A DNA stretch of 64,000 nucleotides from G965205725 sp965205725 (GTDB lineage: Bacteria; Pseudomonadota; Gammaproteobacteria; Pseudomonadales; Halieaceae): NCBI GenBank assembly GCA_965205725.1, contig OZ242189.1, forward strand, positions 1,984,001 to 2,048,000, read 5' to 3'. Positions within the stretch are counted from its first letter, which is position 1. Each line of letters begins with the position of its first letter. Shown piece after piece: positions 52,655 to 59,968 of this stretch. A program made the position numbers and the translations under genes. The notes under the pieces are model-generated. The model worked only from the letters and a program-made list of their open reading frames with translations, was not told the origin of the DNA and did no database searches.

Positions 52655-53449
52655 CTAGCGGCCTTGGCTCTGCCCTTTGCCTTTCTCTTGCTGTGGCGGC
52701 GGCCTTTTGTCCAGCGCCACATATTGCTGATGCTTATACAGCTTCTCCGCCAAGCGGGTATTTTCAAGACGGGTAGTAATGAGCTTTCCTTCCACCTTGC
52801 CCAGATCCCCCTTCTTCAGATTGATTAATCTGGTTTTGTGCCCGCTGAAAAATATCCTGGCCTCATCCCGCGGCAGCTCCCCTATCAGCATTTGAGGAAG
52901 TGTGAAGCTGCTGGCGACGATGGTCTGGTACAGGATCGGTTCGCGCACTTGAGCAACAACTCTGACTGCGGCATCCAGTGCCTGGATCGCCGAGGTCAGA
53001 GAACCAGTCCGGGTCGGCTCCTGGCGACTGTGTTCCAGATCCAACCCTAGGCACACCCGTTCCGCCATCAATAAGGCTTCGATATCCTCGACACCGGAAA
53101 GCGTGCGCAGATGGGAAAGAAGCTGTTTGGCATTGCCTTCAAACTCCCCCATCTTCTTGGATTGCCGCACTGCCTCAAAAGACTTTATCTTCAGAAGACA
53201 AGCCTCTTGAATCGCATACATCCGGTGCTGCAGAATCTCCGGGTCATCGCCCAGGGGTAAAACCGTACCGTCAAGGTGGACCGTGCAAACAGACGTATCT
53301 GCCTCATCGACCAGCACCAACGCTTCACCGAGGCGCTCAACATCCGCGACCGCCTCGGCGGCTTCTCTATAGGGGCCGTAGGGTGCTGGTCCGCTCCGGT
53401 CTCCAGCGCGGATATGTGCTTTCCAACCGACCAACACAGAATCAGTCAT
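52655..53449 (-). CDS. family-B protein (264 residues)
   Basis: Not recognised. Starts MTDSVLVGWKAHIRAGDRSG at ATG 53449, overlapping the family-A stop. An N-terminal part with VLVDEADTSVCTVHLDGTVL is followed by helical segments (YAIQEACLLKIKSFEAVRQS; LLSHLRTLSGVEDIEALLMA; SLTSAIQALDAAVRVVAQVR), then the shared motif GELPRDEARIFFSGHKTRL at about 203 and a Gln/Lys-rich end. The PRDEAR.FF..H motif defines the family within this window. Cytoplasmic, no signal or membrane segment. Confidence 0.75.
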   Translation of the reverse strand: MTDSVLVGWKAHIRAGDRSGPAPYGPYREAAEAVADVERLGEALVLVDEADTSVCTVHLDGTVLPLGDDPEILQHRMYAIQEACLLKIKSFEAVRQSKKMGEFEGNAKQLLSHLRTLSGVEDIEALLMAERVCLGLDLEHSRQEPTRTGSLTSAIQALDAAVRVVAQVREPILYQTIVASSFTLPQMLIGELPRDEARIFFSGHKTRLINLKKGDLGKVEGKLITTRLENTRLAEKLYKHQQYVALDKRPPPQQEKGKGQSQGR

Positions 53450-53723
53450 CACGGTCCAACCAGTCCGCCCCGTATTTCTCATCGGCAAGGGACGTGTCAA
53501 AACATCGGGCGCGTATATAGTCAGCACCACTTTGGTCTTTCACCATCTTCAACATGCGCGCCGGTAGCGGCCCGATCAGCGGCCAGAGCTTGGCCTGGGC
53601 CTCTCCATCACCAGTGCCGATGGCGATTCTTAGTTTCTTGGCCAGTTTCCAATACTCCTCTTCTTTCTGAAACTCCTCCCAACTGGCCGCCTGGTCGTCG
53701 TCAATGGTTATCGTCTTGCTCAT
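53442..53723 (-). CDS. family-A protein, copy 2 (93 residues)
   Basis: Near-identical to copies 1 and 3; differs by a few residues (GTGDGEAQ; MVKDQSGADYIRARCFDTS). It is the only 93-residue copy followed by a full-length family-B gene, with the overlap ATGACTGA, so it probably represents the ancestral A-B arrangement. Same leader hairpin and GGAGG site as the others. Confidence 0.78.
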   Translation of the reverse strand: MSKTITIDDDQAASWEEFQKEEEYWKLAKKLRIAIGTGDGEAQAKLWPLIGPLPARMLKMVKDQSGADYIRARCFDTSLADEKYGADWLDRDD

Positions 53724-53765
53724 AACATCCTCCGGTTCAACCCTCTTTTGGGTTGTGTGATCTTA

Positions 53766-53900
53766 CTACAAATGCTCCGGTTCGCGAGTCCGGTCGGAAA
53801 TGGCTGGTGCCGCGATCCTTGAGCGCTGCTGAAAGGTCGGATCCTTGAAGTAAAGAATCTGGCGACCGTATATAGGCAGATAGCCTGCCACATCAGTCAT
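53766..53900 (-). pseudogene. family-B start fused to the coupling-protein tail
   Basis: A 44-codon frame: MTD (the family-B start) joined to VAGYLPIYGRQILYFKDPTF and on to REPEHL-stop, the coupling-protein C-terminus. The fusion point shows how the module was duplicated: recombination between the family-B start and the tail of the coupling-protein gene. Confidence 0.75.
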
Positions 53901-54174
53901 CACGGTCCAGCCAGTCGGCCCCGTATTTCTCATCGGCAAGGGACGTGTCAAAACCCCGCTCGCGTATATAGTCAGCACCGCTTCGGTCTTTCGCCGCCTT
54001 CAACATACGGGCTGGCAGCGGCCCGATCAGTGGCCAGAGCCTGGCCTGGGCCTCATCATCACCAGTGCCGATGGCGATTCTTAGTTTCTTGGCCAGTTTC
54101 CAATACTCCTCTTCTTTCTGAAACTCCTCCCAACTGGCCGCCTGGTCGTCGTCAATGGTTATCGTCTTGCTCAT
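53893..54174 (-). CDS. family-A protein, copy 3 (93 residues)
   Basis: Third near-identical copy, immediately downstream of the coupling-protein gene (43 bp gap) and therefore probably at the original location. Ends SGADYIRERGFDTSLADEKY then GADWLDRDD. Its leader hairpin has AACCCGAAAGAAGGTT in place of AACCCAAAAGAGGGTT. Confidence 0.78.
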   Translation of the reverse strand: MSKTITIDDDQAASWEEFQKEEEYWKLAKKLRIAIGTGDDEAQARLWPLIGPLPARMLKAAKDRSGADYIRERGFDTSLADEKYGADWLDRDD

Positions 54175-54216
54175 AACATCCTCCGGTTCAACCTTCTTTC
54201 GGGTTGTGTGATCTTA

Positions 54217-55665
54217 CTACAAATGCTCCGGTTCGCGAGTCCGGTCGGAAATGGCCGGTGCCGCGATCCTTGAGCGCTGCTGAAAGGTCGGATCCTTGAA
54301 GTAAAGAATCTGGCGACCGTATATCGGCAGATAGCCCGCGACGAAAATCAACATGTCGCCTCCCTCGATAATATCCCCCTTGGCGTCCTTCCTCGGCGCA
54401 GGCAAGCGCATCACTTCGTCGGGGGTAAGCAAGGGTCGGCGCACATCCTGGACACTCTCTGAAACCCCTTTCAGAAAAACATCGCCACCCTTCCCCGAGG
54501 CAGACACCTGGCGTCGGCTGATAGTCTGATCGCCGGTTAATTTGGAGAGGATTTCTGCGGTTTCCAGCTTGTTCGGTGGAAACGCGACACGGATATGGCA
54601 GTTTGAAACAATCGATTCGTCCCGCGTATAAACAGAATTTAACTGCGTAAGATCCTGACAAATCAGGTACGCTTTGATGCCGTACCCGCCCATATACGCC
54701 AGCGCTTCTTCAACCACAGTTAGGCGTTTAAGCGCTGGAAATTCATCGAGCATAAGAAGCAATTTGTGGCGGTAGTGTTCCACCGCCCTGCCCTCGCTGA
54801 ACTTCATTTCGCGGGTCAGCCCCCGGACGATCTGCGAGATAATCAACCGCACCAACGGCCGCAACCGATCCGCGTCTGATGGACGGATAACAAGATAGAG
54901 AGACACTGGCTGCTCGTGCTGCATTAGATCGGATATGCGAAAGTCACTGGCTGACAAGGCGTCTTCAATGATTGGATCATTGTACAGTTCTGTCTTTGCC
55001 ACGGCGGTAGACAGTACAGAGGACATTTCGCGTTCATCGCGGTTCAGCATTGTCCGTGACTGTTGCGCGATCAGCGGATGAGGCGTTCCATCGTCTCTGT
55101 GTGGGTAGCTCAATAGCATCTGTAGCGTCTCTCCAATCTCCATGTCCGGGTTAGACAATGTGCGGGCCACCGCCGTCAGCGTGGCTGGCTGATCTGGTTC
55201 GACGCGGGCAACATAACAGACATGCAACACCATTGCTGTCAGCAATGCGTGAGATGTTTGGTCCCAGTGTGTTTTGAGACCCTGCCCATCAGGGTCACAA
55301 ATAATCGTCGCCAGATTTTGCGCATCGGCGACCTCTTCCGGCTCGCCGACCCGAATTTCAGCCAGGGGGTTAAATTTTGCTGACCCTGCGTCTGTTGATG
55401 TCGGATCGAAACGAATCACCTTGCCACCAGCGTGTTTGCGCCAGCCCGAAGTGATCGCCCAGGCTTCACCTTTGGGGTCGTGAATAACCGCACTGCCGGA
55501 CCAGTCGAGCAAGGTCGGCAAGACCAGCCCGACACCTTTCCCTGAACGGGTTGGCGCAAAAGCGAGGACGTGCTCGGGGCCGTCGTGCTTCAGATAATGC
55601 AGACGCCGGCCCTCCTGCCACCCGCCGACATAAACACCTCGCTGCCCGGACCCACCCGGCCATTG
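54217..55665 (-). pseudogene. VirD4/TraG type IV coupling protein, N-terminus removed
   Basis: Conjugation ATPase that links relaxosome to the type IV channel. The open frame starts without an initiator at the IS boundary: VYVGGWQEGRRLHYLKHDGP, Walker A APTRSGKGVGLVLPTLL, then VIHDPKGEAW. Walker B KLLLMLDEFPALKRL is mid-protein; CQDLTQLNSVY and the tail FVAGYLPIYGRQILYFKDP then REPEHL end it. The N-terminal membrane anchor is missing. A restart at an ATG within LVLPTLL is possible, but without Walker A it would not be active. No other transfer genes remain. Confidence 0.85.
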
Positions 55666-55705
55666 TCACCTAACAATAATATTTAATTGCTAAATGTGTC
55701 CGGGT

Positions 55706-56916
55706 TAGTCTTTTCCACTATAAAATAATGGAATGGTCCGCCCCACTCCCTAAAACGGCGTCAATTTGATGAAGGTCACCGGCTACTCTCGGGCCCAGAC
55801 CAAGCGCCTGATACGGCAATACGTCAAAACAGGCACAATCTCAGTGAAGCCCGCTCGCCGCAATGGTTTCAAGCGCGCCTACACTGATACCGATAGTCGT
55901 CTGTTGGCGAGTATGGATGAGCGGCATGGCCAGCCCAGCGGGGCGGTTCTCAAGAAGCTGTGTGAGCGGGCTTATCAGCGCTTTGGCCAAGCCGAGTATC
56001 AGCGCCTGGCGGGCATTTCGGTTTCTCACCTGTACAACCTGCGGGCCTCCAAGGCTTATCAGAGGCAGCGCTGTGTCTTGACCAAGACACGGCCTAAAGC
56101 CGCCTCTATCGGTCAGCGGCGCAAACCCTGTCCCAATAATCAACCTGGCTATATCCGTATCGACTCTGTCCATCAAGGTGATCAGGATAAGCGCAAAGGA
56201 ATCTACCCCATCAACGCCGTGGATGAGGTCACGCAATTCCAGATTATCGTCACGCTGGAACGTATTAGCGAGGCGTTTATGCGGCCAGCCCTCCAACAGA
56301 TATTGGCGGCCTTCCCCTTTAAAATACGGGGCTTTCACGCAGACAATGGCGGTGAATACATCAACTACACTGTGGCTCAGCTACTGGACAAGCTACGCAT
56401 TGAATTTACTCAATCACGGCCTCGGCACAGTAACGACAAGGTGAATTGATGCACAGCATCAAGAGAGGGTGCCCTGGGGTGCAATGGCTTGGTTGAGAGT
56501 AAAAATGGCTCTGTCGTCCGCAAACTCTATGGGTACACACACATCCCGCAGCAGTACGCCACTGACTTTGCCCAACTGAACAGGCAACAGGTCTACCGAT
56601 ACGTTAACTTCCATCGGCCCTGCTATTTCCCCACCACAATCACTGAAGAGAAGGGCAAACAGCGGAAACAATACCGCTACCAGGACATGATGACACCCTA
56701 TGAGAAATTCCGCTCCCTGGCCAAACCCAGCCAATACCTCAAACCTGGGATCACCTTCAAAAATCTGGATGCATTCGCCAATGAAATGACCGACAATGAA
56801 GCCGCTGAACAACTCAATTCAGCACGAGATTATTTATTTACACAACTCCATGAGCGACTCAAGATAAGGGCTTAATACACCGTCGTTTCAGGCTCATTTT
56901 ATATTGGAAAAGACTA
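55706..56916 (+). mobile_element. degenerate IS with rve-type transposase
   Basis: Imperfect inverted ends TAGTCTTTTCCACTATAAAA at 55706 and the complement of TAGTCTTTTCCAATATAAAA ending at 56916. The single transposase gene is broken. Its insertion truncates the coupling-protein gene on the left and the cupin cassette on the right. A further TGTGTCCGGG lies just outside the left end. Confidence 0.65.
55766..56875 (+). pseudogene. rve-domain transposase, 5' truncated and interrupted by a 45-bp insertion
   Basis: First part: MKVTGYSRAQTKRLIRQYVK, IRIDSVHQGDQDKRKGIYP (Asp) and IRGFHADNGGEYINYTVAQL (Asp) up to QSRPRHSND. The expected continuation NxLVESKNGSVVRKLYGYTH (Glu) comes only after 45 extra bases (about 56439-56483), which keep the phase but contain a TGA. 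The usual N-terminal region is absent. An integrase-type transposase of the IS481-like kind; dead unless the stop is read through. Confidence 0.75.
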
Positions 56917-56963
56917 GGTCTCTATCCGTTAATTCTATGCAGCAGACTTCTGAGGATGAAAAA

Positions 56964-57377
56964 ATGAGAGCATTAATTTGGTTAATACTGATGGCTTTGT
57001 TTGTGCCGTTGGTTTCTGCTGAACAAGTCGAAACAGCTATTGTATCCGACACCTTAGTCAAGTCGACACATAGCTGGGATGGAAGTCAGCTTCCGTCATA
57101 TCCAGATGGTCAGCCAGAAGTGACGATATTAAAAATAACAATCCCAGCTGGGGTCAAGTTACCACTTCATCAGCACCCGTTCATTAATGCAGGAGTATTA
57201 ACAAAAGGTGAGTTGACGGTAGTCACTAAAACAGGTGAGAAACTGCTCATGTCAGCAGGTGACCCCATTGTTGAAATAGTAAATAAATGGCACTTTGGTG
57301 AGAACAGTGGAAGCGTACCCGCAGAAATTATAGTGTTTTATGCTGGTATCAAAGGGCAGCCAATTACAGTTAAATAG
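56964..57377 (+). CDS. secreted cupin-domain protein
   Basis: A 137-residue protein from ATG 56964 (GAGGA upstream). The signal peptide MRALIWLILMALFVPLVSA is followed by EQVETAI. The single cupin motif has VTILKITIPAGVKLPLHQHP (His-x-His) with a later GELTVVTKTGEKLLMSAGDP and WHFGENSG. Periplasmic metal-binding barrel, substrate unknown. Sits just before a long attC, so probably the coding part of a cassette whose left core was lost to the IS at 55.7-56.9 kb. Confidence 0.85.
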   Translation: MRALIWLILMALFVPLVSAEQVETAIVSDTLVKSTHSWDGSQLPSYPDGQPEVTILKITIPAGVKLPLHQHPFINAGVLTKGELTVVTKTGEKLLMSAGDPIVEIVNKWHFGENSGSVPAEIIVFYAGIKGQPITVK

Positions 57378-57382
57378 TTCGC

Positions 57383-57544
57383 ACATAACAAGCAATTCCA
57401 ACGGCAGCCGACAATGGGTATTGTCTTTGTGAAACTACGACGCTTCGCGCTCCGTCTAACAAAGACAATCAACGGGAATTTTTTAAATGCGCTTACAGGT
57501 AGTTCTATGTTAAAAACTCCCGTTATAGTCGGCTGCCGTTAGGC
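57383..57544 (+). repeat. long attC site
   Basis: R'' ACATAAC (57383-57389) followed by AAGCAATTCC; R' GTTAGGC (57538-57544). The interior folds on itself: AACGGCAGCCGACAAT against CGGCTGCCGTT, with an inner CGACGCTTCGCGCTCCGTC hairpin. About 162 bp. A second damaged copy is at 48.2 kb in the opposite orientation, which shows this attC type recurs in the genome, as in sedentary integrons. Confidence 0.8.
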
Positions 57545-57566
57545 ATCTAAAGGTATCATCTAGAGC

Positions 57567-57992
57567 ATGAACTTCGACACAACTCAAGCAGACATCGAAT
57601 TTAAAAATCTAATGGAATCGTGCGATTTCCCAGCTTCGGATTTCAATCACCAAGCACATTTGCGTCTCGCGTATATTTACCTATCCAATAATAATGCCGA
57701 TAGGTCATCAGAATTAATGCGAGATACGTTAAATCGCTTTCTTATTCACAATGGCGTCGATCCTTCAAAGTTTCACGAAACTCTAACGAAGGCATGGATA
57801 TTGGCAGTGCATCATTTTATGAACAGGACTGAAGATTCAAATTCAGCAGATGAATTTATTGATAGAAATCCCGAAATGCTCGATACAAAGATAATGATGA
57901 CTCACTATTCTGCTGAAGTGCTGTTTTCTGATGAGGCAATGGCTACATTTGTGCAACCTAATCTTGACCCAATACCCATGCATAAAGAATAG
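57567..57992 (+). CDS. unknown 141-residue cassette protein
   Basis: Whole gene lies in a cassette: start core GTTAGGCATC and end core GATGCCTAAC are complementary over 10 bases. The protein is helical: SDFNHQAHLRLAYIYLSNNN at about 24-43, LMRDTLNRFLIHNGV and HETLTKAWILAVHHFMNRTE. This FNHxAHLRLAxxYL pattern is familiar from small hypothetical cassette proteins, but no function is known to me. Cytoplasmic. Confidence 0.75.
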   Translation: MNFDTTQADIEFKNLMESCDFPASDFNHQAHLRLAYIYLSNNNADRSSELMRDTLNRFLIHNGVDPSKFHETLTKAWILAVHHFMNRTEDSNSADEFIDRNPEMLDTKIMMTHYSAEVLFSDEAMATFVQPNLDPIPMHKE

Positions 57993-57994
57993 AT

Positions 57995-58030
57995 GCCTAA
58001 CAAGCGTATGCAGCGCGACCGGCAAAAGAC
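57995..58030 (+). repeat. truncated attC (left half)
   Basis: GCCTAACAAGCGTATGCAGC is a normal R''-L'' start, complementary to the cassette's own R', but no R' core follows. The next about 265 bp (58031-58295) contain no recognisable gene or site. Confidence 0.6.
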
Positions 58031-58295
58031 TGAATCTATAGTCATTAAAGCTGGCCCATATCAAATCCACCACCTTGCAAAAAACCAGTAGGTGATCTTT
58101 CAGGGGCTTATGCTCGGCGTATAAATATTCAGCACCGCTTGTTTACCAGGTACTGGAAAAGAAAAATCAATTAAGGTATTTCGTTTATGGAGTCACTAGG
58201 AATAATAAAGGTAAACAATTTTGGCTAAGGCGGGCGCAAAAAGCGCGGCGCTTGCTCTTGCTATAGGTGTTTCAATAAACTAACGGAATAACCCG

Positions 58296-58619
58296 ATGAC
58301 TATCGACATTGACAAGCTAACCGAAAACGAACTGATAGAACTCAACCACCGTATCATCGAACGCCTCAAATTCCTGGAGTCCATGCACGCTCACAATGAG
58401 ATGATGCAGTTTAGTCCGGGGGATCGAGTCAGCTTCAAACCCCCAAGGCGAGACCGTCAAATCGGCACCCTCGTAAAATTTAATCAGAAAACCGTGACGG
58501 TTATTACTGAATCGGGCCAAAAGTGGAATATATCCCCACACCTGCTCAACAAAATAAAAGATGTAAAGCCCAAGCCTAAACATTCTGGAAAGGAAATCGA
58601 CCTTCATGGTCAAAAGTGA
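58296..58619 (+). CDS. small unknown protein (107 residues), KOW-like middle
   Basis: MTIDIDKLTENELIELNHRI starts a helical N-terminus (about 1-35). It is followed by FSPGDRVSFKPPRRDRQIGT then LVKFNQKTVTVITESGQKW, which has the rhythm of a KOW/SH3-like RNA-binding strand set, and a lysine-rich tail. The combination occurs in small gammaproteobacterial proteins of unknown role. 45 bp before the next gene. Confidence 0.75.
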   Translation: MTIDIDKLTENELIELNHRIIERLKFLESMHAHNEMMQFSPGDRVSFKPPRRDRQIGTLVKFNQKTVTVITESGQKWNISPHLLNKIKDVKPKPKHSGKEIDLHGQK

Positions 58620-58664
58620 AGTGCATAAACAGGCGCTACAGCGTTCCAGTCTAACGGAGGGAAA

Positions 58665-59074
58665 ATGAGCCACTATGAACTCAACGGCGAGCACTATCGA
58701 GATGATCGTATGTTTGTGCTTTATTTATGCAAGTGTACTGAGAAAATCCAAATAGAGCATATCAGCACCACTATCTATCACAAAAACCCTCCCCAGGACG
58801 CTAAATGGTGTCTAGTAACTTATAGAAATGTTGAGAGGTATATAGCGGTTCGGGCAGATACATTTGAAACAAAACAAGAGGCAGAGCAATACATAAAATC
58901 TATTGAACCAACTGTACCCCTGGTGAGTCTTGGGGGCATCCTCGGAACCCGCCCCTTGAGTATAACGACTTTGCAAAGTGGAAAAGTAACCAGGGTTTTG
59001 AGGAATATGACTATAAATCCATGTATCTGTCTGGTGATGAGAACCCCAGGGAACTGCTACTGCGCAAAAAATAA
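58665..59074 (+). pseudogene. unknown protein gene with a one-base frameshift
   Basis: Frame one runs MSHYELNGEHYRDDRMFVLY to AEQYIKSIEPTVPLVSLGG. At the G-run (GGGGG, about 58931) the sensible continuation is in the next frame: HPRNPPLEYNDFAKWKSNQ, GFEEYDYKSMYLSGDENPRE, LLLRKK-stop at 59072-59074. One G appears missing. The unshifted frame goes on to 59204 with unconvincing sequence. Either a real mutation or a sequencing slip. Family not recognised. Confidence 0.6.
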
Positions 59075-59200
59075 ATTGAGATTTTGCATCACAAATCATT
59101 CAAACAGACGCGGCAAAACCGGGCGGCGCGATACTGCGGTTGCAGCAGGATACGCGCTACTTAACTCAGGCGTTCTGTATTTGTCCACAAAGGGTATTGG

Positions 59201-59458
59201 ATGAAATCTATAATCATTGGTTTTATATTCGGTATTATATTACCTGTATCCGCTGTATTTGTTGGCCTCCAGGGACCCCCACCACTAGCAGATATGCTGC
59301 TGTTTCCAGCTTCTGTGGTGAGTAGTATCTTTGATCAGCCGCCTGGTGATCTACCAAAATCCACTCGTGTTGGGTTGCTTATTTTTTCTGGCGCCTTTTG
59401 GGCACTGGCTTTTTGGTTAATAACGCGGGTCAAAAATAAATTCTACAATCAACGCTAA
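59201..59458 (+). CDS. small membrane protein (85 residues)
   Basis: Two hydrophobic segments, IIIGFIFGIILPVSAVFVGL at about 4-23 and VGLLIFSGAFWALAFWLITR at about 57-76, with a polar loop between; short basic tail. Probably an inner-membrane protein of unknown role. It starts shortly after the frameshifted gene and ends just before the MITE copy. Confidence 0.6.
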   Translation: MKSIIIGFIFGIILPVSAVFVGLQGPPPLADMLLFPASVVSSIFDQPPGDLPKSTRVGLLIFSGAFWALAFWLITRVKNKFYNQR

Positions 59459-59462
59459 TATG

Positions 59463-59699
59463 AGACCTTTAGCACAGAAGATGATTTCGCTTTCAGGCAA
59501 GGCAAAAATGCACGCAATGAGAGAGTTTATACTTGAGACCTTAGCACAGAAGATGATGTCGCTTTCAGGCCAGGCAAAAATGCACGCAATGAGGGAGTTT
59601 ATACTTATAAATGACCGATTGGGTACGATTTTACCAACCGTAGGCGCTTTTAGGCGGCGACAGCATGCTGGTGAAATGGCTTTCGTGCAAAGGTCTCAG
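59463..59699. mobile_element. degenerate MITE copy with a tandem duplication of its left end
   Basis: The right end GTGCAAAGGTCT and inner parts (GTGAAATGGCTTTCGTGCAA; AAATGACCGATTG) match the 20.24-kb element in inverse orientation. The left end (GAGACCTT.AGCACAGAAGATGAT, with TTTCAGGC) is present twice in tandem with a period of about 73 bp. Its insertion lies in the 3' part of a gene whose last 34 codons follow. Confidence 0.75.
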
Positions 59700-59700
59700 A

Positions 59701-59805
59701 GTAGTCTTCGCTGTCGGCCAAGGCTTGGTGAAGGGTCTGATTACAACAGGTGGTATGGGCGAGTTGATCGATAATTATCGCGGTTCAGAGTCGCTCTCGT
59801 GGTGA
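59701..59805 (+). pseudogene. C-terminal remnant of an unknown gene
   Basis: An open frame without a start directly after the MITE: FAVGQGLVKGLITTGGMGEL then IDNYRGSESLSW-stop. Its reading-frame quality and the coupling of its stop (TGGTGA) to the next GTG start suggest that the MITE has cut off a real gene. Family not recognised. Confidence 0.4.
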
Positions 59806-59960
59806 AAAAACTGCTGGCTTTGTTAACGGTTATTGCGGTGCTCGCTGGTATTGCCGCTGGCATCTGGTATCTGGAAGATATGCGCAAGCGGTCTGCCGCA
59901 GAGTCCAGAGCCGTAGAAGCGGCGGCTTTTGAGGCCGCCAGAGAAAAAGCGGATCAATAA
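59802..59960 (+). CDS. small membrane-anchored protein (52 residues)
   Basis: GTG start overlapping the previous stop. One membrane helix, LLALLTVIAVLAGIAAGIWY at about 4-23, then a charged alanine-rich helix (SAAESRAVEAAAFEAAREKA). Probably a periplasm- or cytoplasm-facing small protein of an operon whose first gene is lost. It converges with the alkaline phosphatase gene. Confidence 0.5.
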   Translation: MKKLLALLTVIAVLAGIAAGIWYLEDMRKRSAAESRAVEAAAFEAAREKADQ

Positions 59961-59968
59961 TTCCGGGG

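Noticed and set aside
53276..53725. Plus-strand frame across the family-A copy and family-B gene
   Set aside because: Antisense to repeated genes; conserved between copies only through DNA identity.
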